64,000 nucleotides of DNA from an uncultured Muribaculaceae bacterium (GCA_947627615.1 CANQWS010000001.1:62001-126000); one strand, 5' to 3'. Positions 19,339 to 29,467 are shown, counted from the stretch's first letter. The notes: generated by a model not told the origin, from the letters alone. Made by a program: numbers and translations.

Positions 19339-21186
19339 ATGAATTCATTTCTCGTTCTTTTACGCAGATTCGTTCCGCCATATAAGAAGTATCTTGTTCT
19401 TAACATTATATTCAATATCCTGTCGGCTTTACTGACCCTCTTCTCTTTCGCTCTCATAATCCCCATTCTGGAAATGCTGTTCCAGATAAAGGAAGGCCAG
19501 TATTACTATATGACGCTTGCCGACGGTTCGCTCAAGGATGTGGTTTTCAACAATTTCTATTACTATACCCAGCAGGCCATCAGCGAATGGGGCCAGTCGG
19601 CCACGCTTGCTTTGCTTGCCGCCATGCTGGTGATAATGACCGGACTGAAAACCGGAACCGCCTATCTCAGCAGTTATTTCATCATTCCTTTGCGTTCCGG
19701 TATTGTCAGGGACATACGTAACCGGATGTATGACAAGATTGTCTATCTCCCCATCGGCTTCTTCTCCGCCGAGCGTAAGGGCGACGTGATGGCCCGCATG
19801 AGCGGCGACGTGACGGAGCTGGAAAATTCCGTGATGTCATCGCTTGACATGATGTTCAAGAATCCCGTGGCCATCATCGTCTGTCTGGCCATGATGATTG
19901 CCATAAGCTGGCAGCTGACAATATTCGTGCTCATACTCCTTCCGCTGGCCGGACTGTGCATGGGGCGTGTGGGCCGGCGGCTGAAACGCAAGTCTCTCGA
20001 GCTGCAGAACCAGTGGGGTGTGCTCATGAGCAATATAGAGGAAACCCTGGGCGGCCTCCGTATAATCAAGGCTTTCAATGCCGAGGACAAGGTGAAGCGG
20101 CGCTTCCACGGCGAGACACAGAGCTTCTTCACCATGTCAAACCGAGTGACACGCCGCCAGAGCCTCGCCCATCCCATGAGCGAATTCCTCGGCACACTGA
20201 CCATAGCCATAGTGCTCTGGTTCGGAGGCACGCTCATCATTTCGGGGCATTCGTCGATAAATGCGGCCTCGTTCATATATTATATGGTGATTTTCTACTC
20301 CATTATCAATCCCGCCAAGGAGCTGTCAAAAGCCATGTACACCATCCAGAAGGGTCTGGCCTCCATGGTGCGTGTCGACAAGATTCTCGATGCCGTGAAT
20401 CCCATAACCGATCCCGAGAAGCCCAAGACAATCAGCCATCTGAAGGGCGAGGTCTGCTACAGGGACGTGAACTTCGGTTATGACAAGGATGTCCCTGTGG
20501 CCCGCAATGTGAGCTTCACCATTCGCCCCGGCGAGACTGTGGCTCTGGTCGGTCAGAGCGGAAGCGGAAAATCGACCGTGGCCGATCTGCTGCCGCGTTT
20601 CTATGACGTTGACTCCGGCTCGATTACAATTGACGGAATCGACATCCGCGACCTGCGTGTCCATGATCTGCGCGGTCTGATGGGCAATGTGAATCAGGAA
20701 GCCATTCTGTTCAATGACACATTCTTCAACAACATAGCGTTCGGAGTCAAGGAAGCCACCCGCGAACAGGTGGAGCAGGCTGCCAGAATAGCCAACGCCC
20801 ATGATTTCATCATGGCCACCGAGGACGGTTACGATACCAATATCGGCGACCGCGGATGCCGTCTGTCAGGCGGTCAGCGGCAGCGCATCTCTATAGCGCG
20901 CGCCATCCTGAAGAATCCTCCCATCCTCATCCTCGACGAGGCCACATCGGCTCTCGATTCCGAGAGCGAACTGCTTGTGCAGCAGGCTCTGGAACGTCTG
21001 ATGAAGGACCGTACGACACTGGTCATAGCCCACCGTCTGTCAACAATCAAAAACGCCACCCAGATATGCGTGCTCCATGACGGACGCATTGTTGAGCGCG
21101 GAACCCACGATGAGCTGCTGGCTCTTAACGGAACCTACACCCGCCTTGTTGAGATGCAGTCAATAAGCACCGGAGACCACGCCTGA
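19339..21186 (+). CDS. ABC transporter, fused permease/ATPase (MsbA-like)
   Basis: N-terminal TM domain, Walker A GQSGSGKST, signature LSGGQRQRISIARA, Walker B ILILDEATSALD. Confidence 0.92.
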   Translation: MNSFLVLLRRFVPPYKKYLVLNIIFNILSALLTLFSFALIIPILEMLFQIKEGQYYYMTLADGSLKDVVFNNFYYYTQQAISEWGQSATLALLAAMLVIMTGLKTGTAYLSSYFIIPLRSGIVRDIRNRMYDKIVYLPIGFFSAERKGDVMARMSGDVTELENSVMSSLDMMFKNPVAIIVCLAMMIAISWQLTIFVLILLPLAGLCMGRVGRRLKRKSLELQNQWGVLMSNIEETLGGLRIIKAFNAEDKVKRRFHGETQSFFTMSNRVTRRQSLAHPMSEFLGTLTIAIVLWFGGTLIISGHSSINAASFIYYMVIFYSIINPAKELSKAMYTIQKGLASMVRVDKILDAVNPITDPEKPKTISHLKGEVCYRDVNFGYDKDVPVARNVSFTIRPGETVALVGQSGSGKSTVADLLPRFYDVDSGSITIDGIDIRDLRVHDLRGLMGNVNQEAILFNDTFFNNIAFGVKEATREQVEQAARIANAHDFIMATEDGYDTNIGDRGCRLSGGQRQRISIARAILKNPPILILDEATSALDSESELLVQQALERLMKDRTTLVIAHRLSTIKNATQICVLHDGRIVERGTHDELLALNGTYTRLVEMQSISTGDHA

Positions 21187-21284
21187 AATTGCACTTAAAA
21201 AAAGTAAATCCCCGATTGTTTTTGACACTTTAGTGTTGAAAATAAAGAATTTTTTGCTTTTTATTAAAAAATTTTCGTTTTTGC

Positions 21285-21440
21285 TTTGCTTTGAAATAAT
21301 TTTGTATTACATTTGCAACATAAAACAAAGGACCACGAAACAATACGTGTTAAAAACAGTATTTATTTAGAACATCCCTGTATACACTTTACAACATGTT
21401 ATCAGTAGGTAATGTCGGGAGACACAGCCTACTTTTTTTA
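21285..21440 (+). ncRNA. Candidate small RNA (promoter 21285-21315, terminator 21404-21439)
   Basis: TTTG-N19-TACATTTG promoter; ~115 nt non-coding transcript; terminal hairpin AGTAGG-taa-TGTC-ggga-GACA-cag-CCTACT then T-run; no + strand ORF follows. Confidence 0.55.
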
Positions 21441-21456
21441 TGTAACTATGTGGACG

Positions 21457-23682
21457 TCAGTGTCGTCCGTGAGGCGATAGTATCCTTTCGCCCAGATAGA
21501 CCGAAAGTTCCTTCTTCAGATTGTTCAGCTCGCGGTTGCGTGTCAATAGTTCGGTAATCTGTTCGAGATTGTCGGGCGTTGACTTGTAAATCTGTGCAAT
21601 TCTGCTGTTTATATTGCGTATTTCACATTCTATGAGCGCGCATTTGAGATTGTAGACGGCCAGCGGCACAAGCTCGGCCAGGCGGTCGCGCTCGGTGGCT
21701 ATGTGGGTGTACTTCGTGTGGATTTTGCTCAGGCTGTGGCGCGATGACACCATGTCGGTCGTGATGCGCCGCACATTGTCATTGTCGCATGACAGCAGAT
21801 TGTGCTGCAGAAACATTTCGGCGAAATCCTCCTTGGCCGTCGCGTATCGTGCGTTCACTCTGGCTGTTAGCTCCTTTTCCCGCGTTTCTATCGAGGCTAT
21901 GTCTTCAGCCGATTCCCGGATTTCGTCAATTCCGGCTGCCATGTCGGCGTTGCGCCTTTCCTCAAGCCTCATTTTCTCGTTTTCGAGCGCCTCAGGCCAT
22001 TCGAGGGCCAGTCGGCAGCTCATGTCGAGGGCCGCGGCCATCATCGGGTCCGTCAGGTTGATTTCATCGAGCCTGAGTTCCTGACTGACGTATTCAAGAA
22101 CGTTCATGGGGCGCGTTTCGCCCGAATCGTCAACGGCCACGTCACACAGGTAGCACATGCCGTATTTGACCACATATCTGATCAGTTCCCGCTCGTAGGG
22201 ATAGAGAAACGCGGCGTCCGATCTGCCTGACTGACTGTTCTCCGCAGTCGCTTTGGATGTGCTTCCGGCTACCGGGGTGAGTTCGGTCACGGCATCGTCG
22301 GCAGGGTCGGGGGGCAGTCCGGCCGAGACGCGGTTGCGTTCACGCTGGGCGTCGCGTTCCTGCTTCTCGGCGTGCTCGGCTGAGTATTTCGACACCTGAA
22401 GCGTCAGGATCTTCTCGTCGATTCCCATCGTGCGGGAGCATTCACCGATATATACCGTCCGCGTTATTGAATCGGGTATTATCGATATCGAACGGACAAT
22501 ATTCTGTATGGCGCGTGATTTAGCTATTGGGTCTTTTTCAACCCCCTCCATAAGTATCGCCGTCTTGAAGGCTATGAAATCCTGCTCGTTGGCGGCGAGG
22601 TAGGCTTCCACTTCCTCCGAGGTGTGGCTCTGGGCGAACGAGTCCGGGTCGTCGCCTTCGGGCAGTAGCATCACTTTCACGTTCAGCCCTTCGGCCAGAA
22701 GCAGGTCTATTCCTCTGAGCGAGGCTTTTATGCCGGCCGGGTCGCTGTCGTAGATCACGGTGACATTCTCCGTGAAGCGGTGGAGCAGCCGTATCTGTCC
22801 TTCCGTGAGTGATGTTCCGGATGAGGCCACTACATTCTCCACTCCGCTCTGATGCATTGAGATCACATCCATGTAACCTTCCACGAGGATGCATTTGTCC
22901 TTGCGCACTATGGCCTGTTTGGCCTGATAGAGGCCGTAGAGTTCATAGCTTTTGCGGTAGATGGTTGATTCCGGAGAGTTCACGTACTTCGCCACATCCT
23001 TGTCCTTGCGCAGGGTCCTGCCGCCGAATGCCACTACCTTGCCCGATACGGTGAAAACCGGATATATCACTCGCGAGCGGAAGCGGTCGCTGACGGTGCC
23101 GCGCTCGCTACGGTAGCACAGGCCGGTGTCAAACAGATATTTCTCCTGAAATCCCTGTTTCAGGGCCGTGCGGTACAGGTCGTCGCGGCGGTCATAGCTG
23201 TAGCCCAGATGGAAACGCTTGATCATGGCGTCATTGATGCCGCGTTCGCGGAAATAGGCAAGGCCTATGTTACGCCCGTCATCGCTCCCGTTGAGCACGT
23301 TTTCAAAATAATTCATCGCGAATTCGTTGACGGCAAGCATGCTCTCGCGTTCGCTTTCGCGCTCCCTCTCTTCGGAGGTCATCTCATGGTCCTTGATTTC
23401 TATGTTGTATTTCTTTGCAAGGTAACGCAGGGCTTCGTTGTAGCTCATCTGCTCAAGTTCCATGATGAAATTGACTGGGCTGCCCCCTTTGCCGCAGCTG
23501 AAGCATTTGCAGATGCCTTTGCTGCGCGACACGGAGAACGACGGTGTCCGCTCGTTGTGGAACGGACACAGGCCTATATAGTTGGCTCCGCGACGTTTCA
23601 GACTCACGAAATCGCTCACCACTTCGACAATGTCGGCGGTGTCAAGTATTTTCTGAACTGTTTCGCGGTCTATTCGTCTCAT
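21457..23682 (-). CDS. dnaG: DNA primase
   Basis: MRRIDRETVQKILDTADIVEVVSDFVSLKRRGANYIGLCPFHNERTPSFSVS zinc finger; toprim VEGYMDVISMHQ. Confidence 0.95.
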   Translation of the reverse strand: MRRIDRETVQKILDTADIVEVVSDFVSLKRRGANYIGLCPFHNERTPSFSVSRSKGICKCFSCGKGGSPVNFIMELEQMSYNEALRYLAKKYNIEIKDHEMTSEERERESERESMLAVNEFAMNYFENVLNGSDDGRNIGLAYFRERGINDAMIKRFHLGYSYDRRDDLYRTALKQGFQEKYLFDTGLCYRSERGTVSDRFRSRVIYPVFTVSGKVVAFGGRTLRKDKDVAKYVNSPESTIYRKSYELYGLYQAKQAIVRKDKCILVEGYMDVISMHQSGVENVVASSGTSLTEGQIRLLHRFTENVTVIYDSDPAGIKASLRGIDLLLAEGLNVKVMLLPEGDDPDSFAQSHTSEEVEAYLAANEQDFIAFKTAILMEGVEKDPIAKSRAIQNIVRSISIIPDSITRTVYIGECSRTMGIDEKILTLQVSKYSAEHAEKQERDAQRERNRVSAGLPPDPADDAVTELTPVAGSTSKATAENSQSGRSDAAFLYPYERELIRYVVKYGMCYLCDVAVDDSGETRPMNVLEYVSQELRLDEINLTDPMMAAALDMSCRLALEWPEALENEKMRLEERRNADMAAGIDEIRESAEDIASIETREKELTARVNARYATAKEDFAEMFLQHNLLSCDNDNVRRITTDMVSSRHSLSKIHTKYTHIATERDRLAELVPLAVYNLKCALIECEIRNINSRIAQIYKSTPDNLEQITELLTRNRELNNLKKELSVYLGERILSPHGRH

Positions 23683-23797
23683 GTTTCGGGTTGGCGCGGA
23701 TGTGATGCGTAATGCAAAATTAGTAAATTCGGTGGCTATATCCGCGTGTTTGTTCAAAAAATGGTAAATTTGTAGGCTATATTAACATAGAATCGAA

Positions 23798-24931
23798 ATG
23801 TCACGTCACATTTTTAATTGCATATTGCTGGCTCTCCTGATGCCGCTGTCGTTGTTTTCGTGCGGTGGTTCCGCATCCTCTTCCGGTTTGGAACATGGCG
23901 ATACTTTAACTTCCGAGGCGCGGTTGCTGACCCTTGTCCGTCACGACGGTTTCACCGAGGCCCGGGTGACGAATCCGTGGGACACCACGTCATGCCTCGC
24001 CACCTACCTGCTTGTGCCCCGGAACTTCCCGTCCGACAGCCTTAAATCGCTGCCGTCAGGCACTGTGGTCCGCGTTCCGCTTGAATCCTCGCTCGTCTAC
24101 AGCGGCGTCCATGGCGGTGCTGTCAACGAGCTCGGGGCCCTCGATGCCGTGACTGCTGTGGCTGATGGAAAATATTTTACAACCACCGCCATAAAAAGCA
24201 GAATCGCCTCCGGACGCATACGCGATGTCGGTAATTCCATGTCGCCCTCCGTGGAGATGATTGTCGACGTGGCCCCTGAAGCGATCCTTACGTCCCCCTA
24301 TGAGAACTCCGGTAATGGCGCCATAGACGCCCTCGGAATATCCATTATAGAGATGGCGGATTATATGGAGCCTACGCCGCTCGGACGGGCCGAATGGATT
24401 AAATTTCTGGGAGCACTCTATGGAAAAGAAGAGATGGCCGATTCGATATTCCGTGACGTATGCCGCAGTTATGCCGCCCTTGTCTCAAAGGCCTCCCGAG
24501 CCTCCGGCAGGCCGGTTGTCCTCGTGGAACAGCCCGCAAGCGGAGTCTGGGCGGTGGCCGGCGGCCGCAGCTACATGGCCCGCATGTTCGCCGATGCAGG
24601 GGCTGTATATCCCTGGGCTGCCGACAATGCCTCGGGTTCAATCGAGCTTGACCCCGCAGCCGTGCTGGAAAAAGCCGGCAATGCCGACATCTGGCTGATA
24701 CGCAGTTTCGGTCCGCTGACACTGGAGATGATGAAAGCCGATAACCCCATTGTGGCCAACTTCAGGCCATGGCGTGATGGCGGAGTCTATGTCAGTGACA
24801 CGTCACGTTCTCCGCTGTTCGACGAATTCCCCTTTCACCCCGAGAAACTGATGGCCGATTATGTGGCCATATTCCATCCGGAACTGTCGGCCGACAGCAC
24901 AGAACTCAGATATTTCAGCCGTATGGAATAA
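23798..24931 (+). CDS. ABC-type substrate-binding lipoprotein (BtuF/FepB-like)
   Basis: Lipobox LFSCGG; YSGVHGGAVNELGALDAVTAVAD..., VEMIVDVAPEAILTSPYE, WIKFLGALYGKEEMAD. Confidence 0.8.
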   Translation: MSRHIFNCILLALLMPLSLFSCGGSASSSGLEHGDTLTSEARLLTLVRHDGFTEARVTNPWDTTSCLATYLLVPRNFPSDSLKSLPSGTVVRVPLESSLVYSGVHGGAVNELGALDAVTAVADGKYFTTTAIKSRIASGRIRDVGNSMSPSVEMIVDVAPEAILTSPYENSGNGAIDALGISIIEMADYMEPTPLGRAEWIKFLGALYGKEEMADSIFRDVCRSYAALVSKASRASGRPVVLVEQPASGVWAVAGGRSYMARMFADAGAVYPWAADNASGSIELDPAAVLEKAGNADIWLIRSFGPLTLEMMKADNPIVANFRPWRDGGVYVSDTSRSPLFDEFPFHPEKLMADYVAIFHPELSADSTELRYFSRME

Positions 24932-25046
24932 ATTTGGTGTTAAATTAAGTTAATGGCAAAACTATTACAATTTTTTCGCGTTCTACAAGTACATAGCAAA
25001 ATTACTTTTTCCATTGCAAGAAATGTGATAATGATTGGTTTATTAT

Positions 25047-25085
25047 CTAAACGAGGAGACGTCGTGAGACATCGCCTCGTTGCTC
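25047..25085 (+). ncRNA. GNRA-capped hairpin, possibly the 3' end of a second small RNA
   Basis: AACGAGG-aga-cGTC-GTGA-GACa-tcg-CCTCGTT, same architecture as 21404-21433; preceded by GATAAT...ATTATC hairpin. Confidence 0.35.
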
Positions 25086-25139
25086 TTTATATCCCCCTCC
25101 CTTCTCCCGCGTAATTTCACCCGAATTCCGTGTCCGATT

Positions 25140-26132
25140 CTATTTCCTGTTCAGGCTCCAGTATGACAGAGGTTGAAAATTGACCTGCCGTTCGGTATCT
25201 ACACCAAGTATCCCGAGCCGTTCCTTTAAAGTCTCCTTTTCTTTTTCTCCGTAATAACTCACATGCCATCTGAGAGCCTCAGGATTCTCATTAGCCTCGA
25301 TAATAGTCTTTACGTAGGGCATGTCTATGGGATTGAATGAAAATCCCCATGCATAAATGACCCGTATGTCATAGAGCTCCTTGAAAAAACAGGCATTGTC
25401 ATGAAGAATGCGGGAGACCGGTTTGCGTGTCTCTTCATAATATTCCTGCAGCCCTTCGGCAATGCCATTGTATTCCGGCTGCTCGCTGCGGTATGTTTTA
25501 TATGCCGAGTCCTTCAGGTAATATTTCTTTCCTTTACGGTTGTATCGCGGTTTATTGTAACGCTTTCTGTTCCACCACTTGTCAAAAGCCTCATCGTCGC
25601 CGCCATGCCCTATGACAATGGAACTCTTTCCTCCGAGCCGGTGACCGTGGATGTATTTTATCTGGTCGTGCTCTATGCCATACTCTGATTCAAGAAATTC
25701 CGTATAGTTAAAAGTCAGGAATCTGGCATAATTGTCTATCATCAGTTTCTTTGACCCGTATGATCTGGGCGCTCTCAGTGACTTTATCCATCTGAAAAAA
25801 GCCCTTTTGAGATTGCCTGTCAGTTCTAAGGCCTGCCCACGCGCCACGTCTCCTGCCAGCATAATATCCGCAATTTGCCATTCTTCGGGATCTTTGCTAT
25901 AGTCAGGGAGAAACAGTTCGGCTCCGTTGATAAAATAATCACGGTCTACGTATGCCAGTCCGTTCTCAAAGTCACTCCAAAGCGCGTCATAGCGGCACAC
26001 GGTTGAATATAAGCGGAACAATTCCCTGTCGTTTCGGCGAAGCCATTCGCGGAAATTCTCATAACTGCTCCCTACGCCATGATGCAGGTCAAATCCGTTG
26101 CCAATTATGTAGAGCACATCATTCGGTTCCAT
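25140..26132 (-). CDS. AbiH-family protein (phage abortive infection)
   Basis: LYIIGNGFDLHHGVGSSYENFREWL..., FLTFNYTEFLESEYG, IKYIHGHRLG..IVIGHG. Confidence 0.82.
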   Translation of the reverse strand: MEPNDVLYIIGNGFDLHHGVGSSYENFREWLRRNDRELFRLYSTVCRYDALWSDFENGLAYVDRDYFINGAELFLPDYSKDPEEWQIADIMLAGDVARGQALELTGNLKRAFFRWIKSLRAPRSYGSKKLMIDNYARFLTFNYTEFLESEYGIEHDQIKYIHGHRLGGKSSIVIGHGGDDEAFDKWWNRKRYNKPRYNRKGKKYYLKDSAYKTYRSEQPEYNGIAEGLQEYYEETRKPVSRILHDNACFFKELYDIRVIYAWGFSFNPIDMPYVKTIIEANENPEALRWHVSYYGEKEKETLKERLGILGVDTERQVNFQPLSYWSLNRK

Positions 26133-26289
26133 AGATCTGTTATTTTTGTAAAGTCAGGGAAAAAGCTTGTAGCCGGTCATTGAACAACCGTTCTCCCCGG
26201 CAAATATAACACAGTCCCCACTCAAAACCAAATAATCCCCCTTGACTATTCCCCCATTCCCACTTATCCCATCAAATTACCTTAAAGAG

Positions 26290-26490
26290 GAATCAGGCGC
26301 TGCAAGGACTGGCTGCTTCAGCTGCCATTAAACCCTCGCCCCAGGCACCATGTTATCATCTGCCAGCCAGAGTACTTATAGCCCTGGTAGGGGCGAGTTT
26401 GTGCTTATCCCCTGGTGACCTCAGGGAACCATGTGGGTATATAAGGCGGACACTGCGATATGGACCGTGGGGGAGTCCATACCGCAGTGC
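26290..26490. repeat. Degenerate intergenic repeat, copy 2
   Basis: GGCTGCTTCAGCTGCCAT, GTACTTATAGCC, CACTGCG..GGGGG..TCCAT blocks in the same order as 12190-12385. Confidence 0.5.
26451..26489 (-). terminator. 15-bp-stem hairpin downstream of SH3-like gene
   Basis: CACTGCGgTATGGAC-tcccccacg-GTCCATAtCGCAGTG on minus strand (one G.U); no strong T-run. Confidence 0.4.
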
Positions 26491-26518
26491 GCTTAAATTT
26501 ATCAAAGGTTCGGGAGTT

Positions 26519-27148
26519 TTACCACATGGTGAAGCGGGCGCCGCTGAATTCGATGTTGCCGTTGAATTCATCGATCAGAACGGGAATCGCATCTTCGAGC
26601 AGCGAGGCTTCCGTCATCAGGTCGGCCAGTTTGGATTCCGGATCCACATATCCCTCCGGGAGCTGATGGGTGGCGGTAACTTTGCCATCCTCAATCTTGC
26701 CGATGTATGACCAGTTTTCAGCGGGCAACGACCGTGTGGTCTTGGGGTCCATGCGCATCCACTCCATAGTTATCAGGGCATGGGTGTTATCGAGTTTGGT
26801 CACGCACAGGGTGCCGCTGAAGCGGGTCTTGTCCCATGCATCCTCGGATTCGATGTCTTTTCCGAAAAACTGTTCGGGAAACGCTTCCTGCATGATAGTG
26901 CCGGTGTAATCGGCTGCCAGATATGCCTCTTTTCCGTTGTAAATCACTTTTATCCATTTGGCCTCGTAGTCAGGCTCGCCGACAACAAGCACAGGTGCCG
27001 AATTGCTGTAAAGTGTGCCGAGTTTCTTTCCGGCGGTCGACGGGGTGGCGCGCAGTGTCACGCTATTGTTCTGGGGGAATGCATAGTATTGCGCCGACGC
27101 GGCAATTGAAGCTACGAGGGCAATGATGGTCATCAGAGTTTTTTTCAT
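26519..27148 (-). CDS. Secreted protein with SH3-like domain
   Basis: Signal peptide MKKTLMTIIALVASIAASAQ; VTLRATPSTAGKKLGTLYSNSAPVLVVGE...WIKVIYNGKEAYL. Confidence 0.6.
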   Translation of the reverse strand: MKKTLMTIIALVASIAASAQYYAFPQNNSVTLRATPSTAGKKLGTLYSNSAPVLVVGEPDYEAKWIKVIYNGKEAYLAADYTGTIMQEAFPEQFFGKDIESEDAWDKTRFSGTLCVTKLDNTHALITMEWMRMDPKTTRSLPAENWSYIGKIEDGKVTATHQLPEGYVDPESKLADLMTEASLLEDAIPVLIDEFNGNIEFSGARFTMW

Positions 27149-27517
27149 TGTTTGAATAGTGTTGATTGGTTGATATTAGTAATGCGTTGACAAATGTAAG
27201 GAATATAATCGAAATTAACAATTGCCTGTCAAACGCAATCCGGTGCAACGGCATCAAATTCGAGCGGATGTCAGAGGTACCGAAATGCAGTCAGGCAGGC
27301 GCCTCTTTTCTTGCCGGACAAGGGAAGGACAAGGGAGGGGCAAGGGATTGACAAGAGGCGGACACGGGAAGGATAACATAAACTGGTGAAGATTCCAAAT
27401 CGAAGTGCAAAACTTTGAGTTAAGAATTTTTCATTCTCCTCACTCCTTCTGGCGAGGGGATGCCTCAGCGGCGGGGGCGGCCTAAACCGCCTCCAAGAGC
27501 GGACGGTAGCAGAACAT

Positions 27518-27584
27518 ACTGGCAATACAAAATAAAAAAGGAGACCGAAGTCTCCCTGAGATCAACTAATTTTGTATTGCCAGT
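27518..27584. repeat. 16-bp perfect inverted repeat enclosing a GGAGAC-cgaa-GTCTCC hairpin
   Basis: ACTGGCAATACAAAAT (27518-27533) / ATTTTGTATTGCCAGT (27569-27584). Confidence 0.9.
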
Positions 27585-27764
27585 TGAACCTGCGGATAAC
27601 ATAAACATAAACTGGCATAAACTTTTGAGATGTTTGGGCGGAATGCTTGGAGGCATGAGAAAAAATGACTAACTTTGCAGTCGCTTTTTAGCATCCCTGC
27701 GTGTGATGGGAAATTAAGAAGCTCTTAATTTTTAGTAACACATTTTTAAACTGTCCAAAACAAA

Positions 27765-28415
27765 ATGAAGACATTCAAGCTCGCAGCCGAGCCCAGAACA
27801 GACCTCGGCAAGAAAGCAGCCAAAGCCGTCCGTGCTGCCGGTAACATTCCCGTAGTCCTCAACGGAGGCGAAATCATTGAACTCCCTTACAAAGGCACTC
27901 TCCGCGCCGGCGAGAAAGTAGTGGAAATTGGTAACGGCAAAGGCCTTATCACCACTGACCTCTGCGTTAAAGCTGATGATGTGCGCAACCTCGTCTATAC
28001 TCCTGACATTTTTGCCATTGAACTCGACCTCCACGGCGAGAAGCGCATGGCTGTGCTCAAGGATATCCAGTTCCACCCCGTAAAGGACAACATCCTTCAC
28101 ATGGACCTTCTCGAAGTAAACGACAAGAAGCCCGTTGCAATTGAAGTTCCCGTCAAGCTCGAAGGCCACGCCGAGGGTGTGAAAGCCGGTGGTAAACTGA
28201 CTCTCTCAATGAAGAAACTCCGCGTTAAGGCTATCTACACTGAAGTTCCCGAACGTCTTGTTATCAATGTTGACCATCTCGGTCTCGGCAAGACCCTTCA
28301 GGTTGGCGAACTTCACTTCGAAGGTCTTGAACTGATGAACGCAAAGAACGCCGTTGTCTGCGCCGTTCAGCTCACCCGTGCCGCACGTGGTGCCGCTGCT
28401 GCCGCTGCCAACTAA
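27765..28415 (+). CDS. rplY: 50S ribosomal protein L25/general stress protein Ctc
   Basis: [36 protein letters not shown]-terminal beta domain and Ala-rich tail. Confidence 0.93.
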   Translation: MKTFKLAAEPRTDLGKKAAKAVRAAGNIPVVLNGGEIIELPYKGTLRAGEKVVEIGNGKGLITTDLCVKADDVRNLVYTPDIFAIELDLHGEKRMAVLKDIQFHPVKDNILHMDLLEVNDKKPVAIEVPVKLEGHAEGVKAGGKLTLSMKKLRVKAIYTEVPERLVINVDHLGLGKTLQVGELHFEGLELMNAKNAVVCAVQLTRAARGAAAAAAN

Positions 28416-28429
28416 TTGCCGGTCAGCCT

Positions 28430-28993
28430 ATGAAATATCTAATTGTTGGGCTGGGTAACATCGGTGATGAATACCAGGGAACCCGTCACAACATTGGTTT
28501 TACCGTATTGGATGCCTTTGCAAAGGCATCCAATACTGCTTTTAGCACCTGCCGCTACGGCGATGTGGCCGAGATGCGCCTGAAGAACCGCCAGCTCGTG
28601 TTGCTCAAGCCTTCGACCTACATGAACCTGTCAGGCAATGCCGTGCGCTATTGGAAAGAGAAAGAGGGCATTGACACGGACCATATTCTGGTTATTGTCG
28701 ATGACATCGCGCTCCCTTTCGGTGCGATACGCATAAAGCCGCGCGGGTCCGATGCCGGCCATAACGGGCTGAAAAACATAGCGCAGATGCTCGGAACCGA
28801 TGCTTACCCGCGTCTGCGGTTCGGTATAGGCAGCGATTTCCCCCGCGGATGCCAGATTGATTATGTGCTCGGGCATTTCACTCTTGACCAGAGGCAGCAG
28901 CTTCCGGTGAGGGTCGACGTGGCCTGCGAAGCCATCCGAACGTTCTGCCTCGCCGGAATCCAGACAGCCATGAACACCTATAACAACAAATGA
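28430..28993 (+). CDS. pth: Peptidyl-tRNA hydrolase
   Basis: [40 protein letters not shown]. Confidence 0.95.
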   Translation: MKYLIVGLGNIGDEYQGTRHNIGFTVLDAFAKASNTAFSTCRYGDVAEMRLKNRQLVLLKPSTYMNLSGNAVRYWKEKEGIDTDHILVIVDDIALPFGAIRIKPRGSDAGHNGLKNIAQMLGTDAYPRLRFGIGSDFPRGCQIDYVLGHFTLDQRQQLPVRVDVACEAIRTFCLAGIQTAMNTYNNK

Positions 28994-28996
28994 GCG

Positions 28997-29452
28997 ATGG
29001 GAAAGCAGGAAGTACGCATTGACAAATGGATATGGGCCGTGAGAATCTTCAAGACCCGAACTATTGCCTCGGAGGCTTGCAAGAAAGGGAGGGTGATGAT
29101 TGGCGATGTACCGGTCAAGCCCTCGCGTACCGTAAAGCCCGGTGACATCGTGAAGGTCAGGAAACCGCCGGTCACATATTCGTTCCGGGTGCTGGCCGTC
29201 ACTGAAAACCGCCTCGGGGCGAAGCTTGTGCCGGAGTACATGGAAAATATCACGCCGCAGTCCGAACTTGACCTTCTGGACGTGATCCGTATTTCCGGTT
29301 TCGTGGACCGCCGCAAGGGACTCGGACGACCTACAAAACGCGAGGGACGTCAGCTCGAGGAATTCACCTCGCATGTCTACGATGACTCTACCCGCGGATG
29401 GGACTTTGACTTCGACGACGATTTCCTCGATGACGAGGACCTTGACTCATAA
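28997..29452 (+). CDS. S4-domain RNA-binding protein (Hsp15-like)
   Basis: EVRIDKWIWAVRIFKTRTIASEACKKGRVMIGDVPVKPSRTVKPGD. Confidence 0.9.
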   Translation: MGKQEVRIDKWIWAVRIFKTRTIASEACKKGRVMIGDVPVKPSRTVKPGDIVKVRKPPVTYSFRVLAVTENRLGAKLVPEYMENITPQSELDLLDVIRISGFVDRRKGLGRPTKREGRQLEEFTSHVYDDSTRGWDFDFDDDFLDDEDLDS

Positions 29453-29467
29453 ATCATTACCGCGGCT

